The notes under the pieces: generated by a model
Database searches by the model: none
What the model was told of the DNA's origin: nothing
What the model saw: only the letters and a program-made list of their open reading frames with translations
Program-made: the position numbers and the translations under genes
Source of the DNA: CAYQTL01 sp964420405
GTDB lineage: Bacteria > Acidobacteriota > Thermoanaerobaculia > Thermoanaerobaculales > Sulfomarinibacteraceae
Reading direction: 5' to 3'
DNA length: 24,717 nucleotides
NCBI GenBank assembly: GCA_964420405.1
Contig: CAYQTL010000079.1
Span: forward strand, 1 to 24,717
Shown here: one piece after another, positions 17,534-24,717 of the stretch
Numbering within the stretch: the first letter of the stretch is position 1
Layout of the letters: every line of letters begins with the position of its first letter

Positions 17534-19078
17534 GTGAAGATCCCGTCCCTGGTTCTGAAGCAGCTGTACACTCTCGGTAGTCTCGAGAACTCTTCAGATG
17601 GAGTCGTATTCAGTCTCAAGAACAGGCTGAGCGACGCCGTCGTGACCGGAATCGACGAGATCGCCGTTGACGATCGTCCGGTCGCGCTCGACGCCGTCGC
17701 ACTCGACGCCGGCAACGGCGACCGCCGCGCGGCGGTCGAGGTCACCGCCGAGGCGCCGGTCGCCTTTCCCCTCGCCAAGCAGATGCAGGTGACGGTGCGG
17801 GGCTCCCGGCTCGAGCTGGGCAAGCACACCATCGCGATCTCGTTCCGGACCACGCCGTTCGGTCAGATGTCCTTCAAGGTCAAGGACTCGATCCGCGAGC
17901 AGAAGGAGGCGCGGGTGGCGGTGCCGTGCGACAAGGAGGACAACCTCGGGCCGGACGTCATCCGTCGCCGCCAGGAGTTCGTCCGCCAGTTCACCGGCGC
18001 GGCGATCGAGCACATCGACAAGTACTCCTTCGATCCCCAGATCGCCTCCGGCAACATCGAGAACTTCACCGGCGTCGCACAGGTGCCGATCGGCTTCGCG
18101 GGGCCGATCACCATCCTCGGGGAGCACGCCATCGGGGACTTCCTGGTGCCTCTCGCGACTACCGAGGGGACCCTGGTGGCCTCCTACAACCGCGGCATCA
18201 AGGTGCTCAACCTGTCGGGAGGGGTCACCTGCACGGTGTCGGACGACCGCATGCAGCGGGCGCCGGTTTTCGTGTTCGACTCGGCCCGAGAGGCGCGAGC
18301 GTTCCGCGACTGGGTGCACGCCAACTTCCAGCCCATCGCCGCCAAGGCCGAGGAGACCTCGAGCGTCGCCAAGCTGCTCGACATCGACATCTTCCTGTCC
18401 AACAAGTTCGCCTACCTGCGGTTCAACTACACCACCGGTGACGCGGCCGGGCAGAACATGGTCGGCAGGGCGACCTTCTCGGCCTGCTCGTGGATGCTCG
18501 ACCACGTCGACATCCCGGTGCGTGCGTTCTACCTCGAGTCGAACCTCGCGACCGACAAGAAGCACTCGCAGATCAACGTCATGAGGACCCGCGGCAAGCG
18601 GGTCACGGCGGAGGCGGTGGTCAAGCGGGACGTGTTGGTCCAGCACATGCGGGTCGAGCCCGAGAGCCTGCACTACCACGCCTCGGTCGCGAACGTGGGC
18701 GCGATCCTCTCGGGCGCCAACAACAACGGCTGCCACTCGCCCAACGGGATCACCGCGATGTTCATCGCCACCGGTCAGGACGTGGCCAACGTGGCGGAGT
18801 CGTCGTCGGGCATCATCTACACCGAGATCAACCCCGACGGCGATCTCTACATGTCGCTGACGATCCCGTCCCTGATCGTCGCCACCTACGGCGGCGGTAC
18901 CGGCCTCGCCACCCAGCGGGAGTGCCTCGAGATCCTCGGCTGCTACGGACGGGACAAGGTCCGCAAGCTCGCCGAGATCGTGGCCGGCGTCGCCCTGGCC
19001 GGCGAGGTCTCGCTGGGCTCGGCGATCTCGTCGCTGGACTGGGTGTCGAGTCACGAGAAGTACGGCCGCAACCGGTGA
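17534..19078 (+). CDS. Class I-like HMG-CoA reductase with an extra N-terminal domain
   Basis: Converts HMG-CoA to mevalonate with NAD(P)H, the committed step of the mevalonate isoprenoid pathway. In this 514-residue protein the catalytic set is complete: Glu211 (LATTEGTLVAS), Lys342 (NLATDKKHSQIN), Asp416 (ATGQDVANV) and His507 near the end (SSHEKYGRNR). The catalytic domain covers about 125-514. The first 120 residues form a beta-rich, soluble domain starting MKIPSLVLKQLYT that I do not recognise; it has no membrane helices, unlike eukaryotic enzymes. The GTG start at 17534 has AGGAGG seven bases upstream. A UbiB-family gene follows 22 bp later, consistent with isoprenoid quinone metabolism. 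The reductase call is firm; class I assignment rests on motif similarity, and substrate could differ. Confidence 0.9.
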   Translation: MKIPSLVLKQLYTLGSLENSSDGVVFSLKNRLSDAVVTGIDEIAVDDRPVALDAVALDAGNGDRRAAVEVTAEAPVAFPLAKQMQVTVRGSRLELGKHTIAISFRTTPFGQMSFKVKDSIREQKEARVAVPCDKEDNLGPDVIRRRQEFVRQFTGAAIEHIDKYSFDPQIASGNIENFTGVAQVPIGFAGPITILGEHAIGDFLVPLATTEGTLVASYNRGIKVLNLSGGVTCTVSDDRMQRAPVFVFDSAREARAFRDWVHANFQPIAAKAEETSSVAKLLDIDIFLSNKFAYLRFNYTTGDAAGQNMVGRATFSACSWMLDHVDIPVRAFYLESNLATDKKHSQINVMRTRGKRVTAEAVVKRDVLVQHMRVEPESLHYHASVANVGAILSGANNNGCHSPNGITAMFIATGQDVANVAESSSGIIYTEINPDGDLYMSLTIPSLIVATYGGGTGLATQRECLEILGCYGRDKVRKLAEIVAGVALAGEVSLGSAISSLDWVSSHEKYGRNR

Positions 19079-19100
19079 GCCGCCGTCCCGCGGCCGCGTG

Positions 19101-20792
19101 ATGGAGGAGAGCACCGACCAGCGCCCGCCCGGCGCTCGCGTGCCGCCGTTCGGACCGCGCCGCCGGAGCTCACGGCGCGGTTTCATCACCATCCCCGGTC
19201 TCGCCCGGCGTGGGCGGACCACCTTGCGCCACTTCGTCCAGCTGCTGCTGGGTGGTTACGTGTCGGCGGTCGAGGAGCGGCGGCGGCGTGGCGACCGCGG
19301 CCTGCTGCTCCGCCTCCGGACCGCGATCGCCTGGCTGTTCGGACTCGTGGTCGACCGCGAGATCGCCGTCCAGCCGTTCGCGGTCCAGCTGCGACAACGG
19401 CTCGAGATCCTCGGTCCGACCTACGTCAAGCTCGGGCAGATCCTCAGCCTGCGGATGGACGTCCTGCCGGAGCGGGTCACCAGCGAGCTGCGGAACCTGC
19501 TCAGCCACCTGCCGCCGGTGGCGTTCGAGGAGATCTCGGCGATCGTGGAGGAGGATCTCGGCCGGACCCTCGGCGAGGCGTTTCTCGAGGTCGACGCCGA
19601 GCCCCTCGGCTCGGCGTCGATCGCGCAGAGCCATCGCGCCGTCACGCGGGACGGCCGGCGGGTGATCCTCAAGGTCGTCAAGCCCGGCATCCGGGAGCTG
19701 CTGCAGCGGGACACGGCCCTCCTGCGACTGCTCGGGCACGTCCTGCAGATGCTGCTGCCGCGCTACCAGCCGCGGCGGGTGATCGAGGAGTTCTGCGACT
19801 ACACCCTGCGCGAGATCGACATGATGCTGGAGGCGGAGAACGCCGAGACGTTCAGGTCGAACTTCGCCGATCTGCCGGACGTCGTCTTCCCGCGGGTGTA
19901 CCGGGAGCTCTCCGGACACCGGGTGCTGTGCATGGAGTTTCTCGACGGCGTCCAGCCGACCGTCGAGGTGGCCGAGCGGCTGCCGCCCGAGGATCGCCGC
20001 CGGCTCGTCGACCTCGGCGCCGCGGCGGTCATCCGCATGCTGTACGAGGACGGCTTCTTCCATGCGGACCTGCACCCGGGCAACCTGCTCATCCTGCCCG
20101 GTCCCCGGGTCGGTTTCATCGACCTCGGGATGGTCGGCCGGCTCGACCCGTCGCTTCGATCCGACCTGCTGGCGCTCTTCTTCAGCCTCGTGGTCGAGGA
20201 CTTCGACGGAGCCGCGCGGCACCTGTCCGCGGTCGCGCAGACGGAGCCGTCGAGTGACGTGATCGGGTTCCGCCGGGCGGTCCGTGAGCTGTGCCGCCGA
20301 TGGCGGCGCTCCGCCACCTTCGAGGAGTTCTCGCTCGCGCTGCTGATGCTCGAGGCGGTCCAGCTCGGCGCCCGCTACCAGCTCTACTTCCCGGTGGAGA
20401 TGGTGCTCATGGTGAAGGCGCTGGTGACCTACGAAGGGGTCGGCTACCTGCTCGATCCCCGGTTCAACGTCGCCGAGGTCTCCCAGCGGCACGTCAACCG
20501 GATCTTCCGCAGCCAGTACTCGCCGATGCGGCTGCTCCGCGAGGGCCTGCGGGGCACCCCGGAGCTGCTCGACGCCGTCGGCAAGGTGCCGGTGCTGATG
20601 AACGAGGCGCTGCGCGCCCTCGAGATCCAGTCGCGGCGCCAGCCCGATGGCCCTCTCCAGGGGGTCCGGGCGACACTCTTCGGCGGTGCGGCCCTCGTCG
20701 CCGGCGCGATCGTCGTCGCGAGCGGGGGGCCGTGGCCGGTGTGGCTCGGTCTGCTGGTGCTCGGCGTGCTGCTGTCACTGCGACGCGGCTGA
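19101..20792 (+). CDS. UbiB/ABC1/AarF family kinase-like protein
   Basis: Atypical kinase-like ATPase family needed for quinone (ubiquinone) biosynthesis or lipid handling at the membrane; 563 residues. Family features in order: KxGQ motif (Lys110-Gln113, YVKLGQILSLR), the A-rich loop as GSAS (170-173), Lys191 (VILKVVKPG), catalytic-loop HADLHPGN (321-328), DLG metal-binding triad (341-343) and a C-terminal hydrophobic hairpin (about 525-558) typical of a membrane anchor. Arg-rich N-terminus. The start is ATG 19101; GTG 19098 directly precedes it, and neither has a clear Shine-Dalgarno sequence. The short gap to the HMG-CoA reductase suggests one operon. Whether the organism makes ubiquinone or menaquinone is not shown. 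Confidence 0.92.
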   Translation: MEESTDQRPPGARVPPFGPRRRSSRRGFITIPGLARRGRTTLRHFVQLLLGGYVSAVEERRRRGDRGLLLRLRTAIAWLFGLVVDREIAVQPFAVQLRQRLEILGPTYVKLGQILSLRMDVLPERVTSELRNLLSHLPPVAFEEISAIVEEDLGRTLGEAFLEVDAEPLGSASIAQSHRAVTRDGRRVILKVVKPGIRELLQRDTALLRLLGHVLQMLLPRYQPRRVIEEFCDYTLREIDMMLEAENAETFRSNFADLPDVVFPRVYRELSGHRVLCMEFLDGVQPTVEVAERLPPEDRRRLVDLGAAAVIRMLYEDGFFHADLHPGNLLILPGPRVGFIDLGMVGRLDPSLRSDLLALFFSLVVEDFDGAARHLSAVAQTEPSSDVIGFRRAVRELCRRWRRSATFEEFSLALLMLEAVQLGARYQLYFPVEMVLMVKALVTYEGVGYLLDPRFNVAEVSQRHVNRIFRSQYSPMRLLREGLRGTPELLDAVGKVPVLMNEALRALEIQSRRQPDGPLQGVRATLFGGAALVAGAIVVASGGPWPVWLGLLVLGVLLSLRRG

Positions 20793-20899
20793 GCCGGCTC
20801 CGCGCCGCGACGGGCGGCGCCGGCCGTGTGGAGGCGGGCGCCACAGGATCGCCACATTCCGCCACGGCTTCGCCGCCGCGCCGGACCGCGGCGGTCGAA

Positions 20900-20933
20900 C
20901 CCGCCCCCGATCCTCGTCGAGGAAGGGGGCGGG
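20900..20933 (+). terminator. Stem-loop after the UbiB-family gene
   Basis: CCCGCCCCC at 20900-20908 pairs with GGGGGCGGG at 20925-20933, and inside it CCTCG pairs with CGAGG. No T run follows. It lies 108 bp past the stop codon and likely ends or stabilises that transcript. Confidence 0.55.
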
Positions 20934-20979
20934 CGTGGCGCCCGTCACCGGCCGATGATGACGCCGGGCTGTTCAGAGG

Positions 20980-21008
20980 TTGGCAGACCGTTTCCGTTGC
21001 TTTACGAT
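20980..21008 (+). promoter_or_regulatory. Sigma70-like promoter for the 37-residue membrane protein
   Basis: The -35 box TTGGCA (20980-20985), a 17-bp spacer and the -10 box TACGAT (21003-21008). Four of six bases match consensus in the -35 and four of six in the -10, with ideal spacing. Transcription would start near 21015, 50-55 bp before the ATG at 21068. Confidence 0.6.
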
Positions 21009-21067
21009 GGCGGCGCCGAGCGGGCGGGCCAGCTGTGATCCAGAGGCGACGGGGAGAGGCGGACGAG

Positions 21068-21181
21068 ATGCAGGAGCTCCAGTCGGACACGCGTGCTTCC
21101 AGCGGGAACCAGATCCTGTTTCCGGTCGCCGTCGCCGCCGTCTTCCTGGCGATGCTCGTGGTCGGCGCGCTGGTCGGCTGA
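21068..21181 (+). CDS. 37-residue single-pass membrane protein, unknown function
   Basis: A short polar N-terminus (MQELQSDTRASSGNQ) is followed by one hydrophobic helix (about 16-36, LFPVAVAAVFLAMLVVGALV) and ends in Gly. GGGGAGAGG begins 17 bases before the ATG, and a well-spaced promoter lies at 20980-21008, so this looks like a genuine small gene and not a chance frame. An upstream in-frame GTG at 21035 would make 48 residues but lacks a ribosome-binding site. The family is not recognised. It converges with the peptidase gene, leaving 45 bp between stops. Confidence 0.6.
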   Translation: MQELQSDTRASSGNQILFPVAVAAVFLAMLVVGALVG

Positions 21182-21226
21182 CGTCCGCGGGGCGCCGCCG
21201 GTCGCACCCGCGCAGAGCACCCTTCC

Positions 21227-22384
21227 TCAGAAGCTGATGACGTAGCGGTCGTCGCGGATCAGCTCCAGCCTGCTGCCGTCGCCGGACAGCAGGTCGACCC
21301 GGGCGACCCTCACGTCCGGCTGCAGCTCCGGCAGGAACACGTGGTCGATGTGCACGACGGCGTCCGGCGCCGAGAACGCGCCCGGACCGACCTGCCCGCC
21401 GAAGTGCTCGCTGCGCCCGAACGCGAGGTGGAGCCCCAGCTTCTCGTCGAGCAGCGTCTCGCCGACCGGGGTCACGCCGAGGTCTGCCAGCACGCCGAGG
21501 CCCAGCTCCGCCAGGTTGCCGCGCGCCGGCTCCGCCGCCAGCAGCTGTGCCTGCCGCACCGACTCGGGCCCTTCGGACAGGATCCCGACGGCCCGGTTGG
21601 CCTCGATCCGGAACAGGACGACCTCCTGGCCGAGCTGAATCGGCAGCACGCCGGCGGTGCGACTCGGGTCGCCGTCGACCTCGCCTTCGTACGGCACGAT
21701 GTAGGCCTCGCCCGACGGCAGGTTGCCGGCGGTGCCCGGCTGGGTGAGGACGCCGCCCGACGCGTGCGCGGTGCGGTGGCGTAGATCCAGCAGCAGGTCG
21801 TACCGCTGCTCTCCGACGAGGAACTCCAGCTCGGCGGTGGCCGAGACGTCGAGGTGCTCCTTGAGCCGGCGGACGCGGCGGGTGATCTCGGTGTAGTCGA
21901 GCCGCAGCGCAGGCACCATCGCCGGCGAGAACCCTGGCATGGTGGCGGCCCGGAAACCGAATCGCCGGGCCATCACCTTCAACGGTGCGGTGGCCGAGAA
22001 CTCGGTCGGCGCGAGTGCGAGAGGATGCTCGGTGAGGATCGTCCGGAACGGCCGCTCGGCGGCCGGGTCGAGGCGCGACGCCACGGGTGGCACCCGCCGC
22101 GGGTCCACCTCGACCGCCCCCGGAGGAAGGTCGGCGTTGTTGGCGTGGACGTTGCGGTAGGCGAACAGCCGCGCCACGAAGCCGTGGTCTCCGACGGTCG
22201 CGGCCAGCTCCTGGACCCAGTCGGCTGCGAGCAGCCGCCGCCGCTTCCAGGCGGCGGTGTCGGGCACCTCGTCGTCGGGCAGGTCGACCAGCACCGCGAC
22301 CGCCCGCTCCGAGGCGCGGGGCGCGAACACCCGTTCGAGAAGCTCCACCAGCTCCCGTGCCGAAAGTCGGTCGTTCTCCGCCAT
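21227..22384 (-). CDS. M29-like metallo-aminopeptidase
   Basis: A 385-residue protein resembling thermophilic aminopeptidase T/AmpS (family M29), dinuclear-metal exopeptidases with broad specificity. Candidate metal ligands are in the expected order: Glu226 (NLPSGEAYIVP, compare NMPDGEVFTAP), Glu293 (LAELGLG), His319 (KLGLHLAFG), His345 and Asp347 (VVHIDHVF). Overall identity looks low and the N-terminal 180 residues are not obviously M29, so it may be a distinct branch. GGAGG is six bases before the ATG at 22384. It stands alone on the minus strand. Confidence 0.68.
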   Translation of the reverse strand: MAENDRLSARELVELLERVFAPRASERAVAVLVDLPDDEVPDTAAWKRRRLLAADWVQELAATVGDHGFVARLFAYRNVHANNADLPPGAVEVDPRRVPPVASRLDPAAERPFRTILTEHPLALAPTEFSATAPLKVMARRFGFRAATMPGFSPAMVPALRLDYTEITRRVRRLKEHLDVSATAELEFLVGEQRYDLLLDLRHRTAHASGGVLTQPGTAGNLPSGEAYIVPYEGEVDGDPSRTAGVLPIQLGQEVVLFRIEANRAVGILSEGPESVRQAQLLAAEPARGNLAELGLGVLADLGVTPVGETLLDEKLGLHLAFGRSEHFGGQVGPGAFSAPDAVVHIDHVFLPELQPDVRVARVDLLSGDGSRLELIRDDRYVISF

Positions 22385-22530
22385 GCCGTGCCTCCAGACG
22401 GCTCATTGTGACAGAACCGGGACGGCAGGTCCGGGCGGGATCCCGCTCCACCTCCCATCACGCCCCCTGCGGGTCGATCTCTCGGCCGGGTCCAGGCCGG
22501 AGCCGACGGTGGCGCCGAGGACGACTCCAC

Positions 22531-22566
22531 CATCGGGAACGGGATCGGGAACGGGATCGGGATCGG
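22531..22566. repeat. GGGAACGGGATC hexamer run
   Basis: Alternating GGGAAC and GGGATC units, then GGGATCGG. This is the opposite-strand form of the CCCGAT-type runs at 110-127 and 12579-12602. It lies in the short gap between two minus-strand genes, 17 bp past the stop of the proline-rich membrane protein gene. Confidence 0.7.
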
Positions 22567-22582
22567 AGCAGGCTCTGGTCGG

Positions 22583-23200
22583 CTACGGCGCGCGATCGAC
22601 GACCTCGACGGAGATGCGGTCGTACCAGTCGGCGGAGCCAGGCAGGCCGATGGCGAGCTGGACGCTGCCCCGGCGCCGCAGGCGGTGGAACGGCTGGCCG
22701 CCGACGGTGCGGACCGGGGCTCCGTCCCGGAATCCGGTGATCCGGAACCAGAGCTCGTCCGGCTCGAAGTCGCGACCGCAGCGGTTGACGGCGTCGATCT
22801 GGACCAGAACCTGGGCCGATGGCGCCATCAGCTGGGTCGTGGTGAAGCCGACCCGGACGCAGTCGAGGGCGTCCGGCGTGGGCGTGGGAGGCGGTCGTGG
22901 CGGGATCCTGGGCGGCGGTGCGGAGGTCGCGGTCGGCGTCGGTCTGGGGCCTCGCGGGACGGGGACCCGCACGGAGAGGGAGCGCCGGACCAGCTCGGGC
23001 GTGGAGGTCGGCGTCACCGTCGGGGAACGCGTCGGGCTCGGGGTCGCGGCCGGATCGGGAGCGGGGGGTGGCCGGCCGTGCCGGAGCGATCCGACGAGTA
23101 CGACGACGGCGGCGATCCCGAGGATCGCGGCGATCGCCCACGCCGACACCCCGGCGCGTCGCGCCGGTCGTCGGCCGGTGGTGGTCCGGAATCCCCGCAC
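22583..23200 (-). CDS. Proline/threonine-rich single-pass membrane protein, unknown function
   Basis: A 205-residue protein from the GTG at 23200, chosen because GAGGGAG lies about seven bases upstream; a TTG at 23218 would add six residues. An Arg-rich N-terminus of about 18 residues is followed by a membrane helix (AWAIAAILGIAAVVVLVG). Then comes a long Pro/Thr/Ser-rich stretch to about residue 110 and a compact C-terminal domain of about 95 residues with two cysteines (LDCVRVGF and VNRCGRDF) that could form a disulfide. Topology suggests an exported, anchored beta domain on a stalk. I do not recognise the family. It is divergent from parA, 139 bp between starts. Confidence 0.65.
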   Translation of the reverse strand: MRGFRTTTGRRPARRAGVSAWAIAAILGIAAVVVLVGSLRHGRPPPAPDPAATPSPTRSPTVTPTSTPELVRRSLSVRVPVPRGPRPTPTATSAPPPRIPPRPPPTPTPDALDCVRVGFTTTQLMAPSAQVLVQIDAVNRCGRDFEPDELWFRITGFRDGAPVRTVGGQPFHRLRRRGSVQLAIGLPGSADWYDRISVEVVDRAP

Positions 23201-23245
23201 GTCGCCTCTCCCTCTCAAACCCTAACGCGGTCCGATCACCCACTC

Positions 23246-23274
23246 TTGACGCACCGCGGCAAGATATTTAGAAT
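23246..23274 (+). promoter_or_regulatory. Near-consensus sigma70-type promoter for parA
   Basis: The -35 box TTGACG (23246-23251), a 17-bp spacer and the -10 box TAGAAT (23269-23274): ten of twelve bases match consensus with ideal spacing, in an AT-rich patch unusual for this window. Transcription would begin near 23281, about 60 bp before the parA ATG. Confidence 0.75.
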
Positions 23275-23339
23275 CATGGTGCCGTCTCGACAGGCTCGAG
23301 CGCGAGGATGCCGCAGGGCGGCGTGATCGGAGAGGTCTG

Positions 23340-24110
23340 ATGCGGTGTGTGGTCTTCAACCAGAAGGGTGGCGTCGGCAAGTCGACGATCGTGTGCAACC
23401 TCGCGGCGGCGGCGAGCGCGGCCGGCCGCAGGGTGGTGGTCGTCGACCTCGATCCGCAGGCCAACTCCTCCCACTACCTGCTCGGCCGCGACGCGGACGG
23501 CCTCGAGCCGAACCTGGCCGGGTTCTTCGAGCAGACCCTCGGATTCCGGCTGTTCCGGGACGGCGCCAAGGGGTTCGTCCACCACACGCCGTTCGACCGG
23601 CTCCACGTGATGCCGGCGACCTCCGCGATGGAGGAGCTGCAGTCGAAGCTCGAGGCGAAGTACAAGATCTACAAGCTCCGGGACGCGCTGCGGGAGCTCG
23701 AGGGCTACGACGAGGTATGGATCGACACGCCTCCGGCGCTCAACTTCTTCACCCTGTCGGCGCTGATCGCCGCCGACCGCTGCCTGATCCCGTTCGACTG
23801 CGACGACTTCTCCCGTCGCGCCCTGTACGGCCTCCTGGAAAGCGTCGCCGAGGTCCGCGAGGACCACAACCGGGACCTCAAGGTCGGCGGGATCATCGTC
23901 AACCAGTTCCAGGCCAGGGCCAACCTCCCCCGGCGCATGGTCGACGGGCTGCTCGACGAGAGGCTCCCGGTGCTCGAGCCGTTCATCTCCCACTCGGTGA
24001 AGGTCCGCGAGTCCCACGAGGCCGCCCGACCGCTGCCGTTCCTGGCACCCCGCCACAAGGTCGCGATCCAGTTCGACGAGCTGTACCGCGCCATAAGGAA
24101 GCAGCGGTAG
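23340..24110 (+). CDS. ParA/MinD-family ATPase (orphan)
   Basis: A 256-residue ATPase of the ParA family, which forms nucleoid- or membrane-bound gradients to position DNA or protein cargo. The deviant Walker A is KGGVGKS (9-15), with the signature Lys9. DLDPQ at 36-40 is the switch region, and VWIDTPPALN contains the Walker B aspartate. No ParB gene or parS-like site is seen beside it, and the protein lacks the N-terminal DNA-binding extension of plasmid ParA, so its cargo is unknown. GGAGAGG is five bases before the ATG at 23340. It appears monocistronic behind a strong promoter. Confidence 0.92.
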   Translation: MRCVVFNQKGGVGKSTIVCNLAAAASAAGRRVVVVDLDPQANSSHYLLGRDADGLEPNLAGFFEQTLGFRLFRDGAKGFVHHTPFDRLHVMPATSAMEELQSKLEAKYKIYKLRDALRELEGYDEVWIDTPPALNFFTLSALIAADRCLIPFDCDDFSRRALYGLLESVAEVREDHNRDLKVGGIIVNQFQARANLPRRMVDGLLDERLPVLEPFISHSVKVRESHEAARPLPFLAPRHKVAIQFDELYRAIRKQR

Positions 24111-24412
24111 AGCGGGAGTCCTCCTCACGCGCCCGCGTCCGTGCCCGACGCAGCGTCAGGAACAGCGTCAGCGGCAGCGACCGAAGACAGCGACAGCCAC
24201 AGCGTCAGCGCCCAGTACGTGGCGGTGCCGGACCGCATCGCCGTGCGACACCGCACCGCGGATCCACCTCCCGCGGCCTGCCCCCCGGAACCCGTGTCCC
24301 GGATCCCGCCTCCCGTCCCCCGACCCCCGCAGCCACCGACCCCACCACTGCCGAACGTATTGCTTGCCGGCTGGAAGCCGGCGCTACGTGCGCCCGCCAC
24401 CGCGGCCCCGGC
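24111..24412. other. Repeat-bearing intergenic region after parA
   Basis: No gene is supported. It holds a fragment of the GCGTCCGTGCCC repeat (24132-24147), three CAGCGTCAG repeats (from 24151, 24163 and 24200), a C-rich stretch (24280-24350) and the REP-like hairpin at 24366-24382. Confidence 0.6.
24366..24382. repeat. REP-like short hairpin, copy 2
   Basis: Stem GCCGGC (24366-24371), loop TGGAA, stem GCCGGC (24377-24382), followed by GCTAC. Same layout as 12424-12440, with a compensatory A-T to G-C change in the stem. Confidence 0.65.
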
Positions 24413-24717
24413 TCAGCCGCGCCGGTGGGCATCCGCCCGCAGCAGCCCGAAGATCATCCCGCCGACGCGGTCGGCCGTACGGGCGACATCGACCGGCACC
24501 GCGACGCCCCGCACCTCGAGAAGCCCCAGGACACTCTGCACCTCCTGGTTCTCGGCGTAGGCCGCCTCGAGATGCTGGCGCCGGTTGCCGAGCGTCCGGC
24601 CGCTCGCCTCCGACAGCCGCAGCGCGGTGTTGTCGGCCGCCCGCACGAGGTGGTCCCGGAGATGGGAGCACCCTCGCGGCAGCTCCAGTCGAGCGACGGC
24701 GCCGGCGAGCCCGACCG
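24413..24717 (-). CDS. Four-helix-bundle protein (23S rRNA intervening-sequence protein type), 5' end missing
   Basis: The reading frame is open to the window edge on the minus strand, so only the last 101 residues or so are present and the true start lies outside. The segment SHLRDHLVRAADNTALRLSEASGRT followed by an alanine-rich helix (LEAAYAENQEVQSVLGLL) matches the pattern of the four-helix-bundle family (lxxQlxRAaxSixlNiaEGxGR). Those proteins were first named from insertions in 23S rRNA genes but are mostly stand-alone chromosomal genes of unknown role. There is no rRNA here. An internal GTG at 24646 could be mistaken for the start, but the family motif extends upstream of it. Confidence 0.7.
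   Translation of the reverse strand, partial: VGLAGAVARLELPRGCSHLRDHLVRAADNTALRLSEASGRTLGNRRQHLEAAYAENQEVQSVLGLLEVRGVAVPVDVARTADRVGGMIFGLLRADAHRRG

Noticed and set aside
17594..19222. Long open frame opposite the HMG-CoA reductase
   Set aside because: Antisense shadow; the plus-strand frame has all catalytic residues and a perfect AGGAGG.
23340..24110. parA as a sign of a plasmid or replication origin
   Set aside because: There is no parB, rep gene, iterons or DnaA-box cluster, and the protein lacks the plasmid-type N-terminal extension.
24413..24717. Evidence for an rRNA intervening sequence because of the four-helix-bundle protein
   Set aside because: No 23S rRNA sequence surrounds it; such proteins are commonly free-standing chromosomal genes.

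Overview
The window is chromosomal DNA from a very GC-rich, aerobic or facultatively aerobic, Gram-negative-type bacterium. It encodes a caa3-type cytochrome oxidase, a complex I core module, an outer-membrane barrel protein and Shine-Dalgarno-led genes. The mix of genes and the G/C-rich intergenic repeats suggest an uncultured-type Acidobacteriota (for example near Thermoanaerobaculia). That placement is a guess, because there is no rRNA or other marker here. Nothing indicates a plasmid, phage or genomic island; it looks like core chromosome with repeat-filled intergenic gaps.

Layout. (1) 1-475 is a repeat-rich intergenic stretch. (2) 476-6004, plus strand, is a terminal oxidase operon: SCO1/SenC copper chaperone, subunit II fused to cytochrome c, subunit I of the A2 (YS) subfamily, subunit III with an unusual low-complexity insert, subunit IV, and a second divergent subunit III-like protein. 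(3) 6115-7113, plus, is a PilZ protein with one membrane helix and an AMIN-like C-terminus. (4) 7159-12093, minus, is a string of genes read right to left: YdcH/DUF465 small protein, phosphatidylserine synthase, an apparently catalytically dead aspartate-semialdehyde-dehydrogenase homologue, an M20-type Xaa-His dipeptidase and a FIST sensor protein. (5) 12094-12855 is an intergenic region packed with repeats, including a 168-bp imperfect palindrome that reaches into the end of nuoI. (6) 12852-15542, minus, is nuoB-nuoCD-nuoI, exactly the quinone-reducing module of complex I, without the rest. (7) 15817-16524, minus, is an outer-membrane beta-barrel protein. (8) 16683-20792, plus, holds an enoyl-CoA isomerase/hydratase, a class I HMG-CoA reductase with an extra N-terminal domain, and a UbiB/ABC1 kinase-like protein. 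(9) 21068-21181, plus, is a 37-residue membrane protein behind a good sigma70-like promoter. (10) 21227-22384, minus, is an M29-like aminopeptidase. (11) 22583-23200, minus, is a proline-rich single-pass membrane protein, divergent from (12) an orphan ParA ATPase at 23340-24110, which has a near-consensus promoter. (13) 24413 to the window edge, minus, is a partial four-helix-bundle (23S rRNA intervening-sequence type) protein.

How it fits together. Much of the window serves aerobic respiration: complex I Q-module, caa3 oxidase and its copper chaperone, and UbiB plus HMG-CoA reductase, which would supply or handle isoprenoid quinones. The HMG-CoA reductase implies a mevalonate route to isoprenoids. 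No single new defence or biosynthetic system is evident. The observations most worth following are the 168-bp palindrome, the PilZ-membrane-AMIN fusion, the N-terminal domain of the HMG-CoA reductase, the dead dehydrogenase homologue, the tiny membrane protein with its own promoter, and a pair of REP-like hairpins whose stems differ by a compensatory base-pair change.
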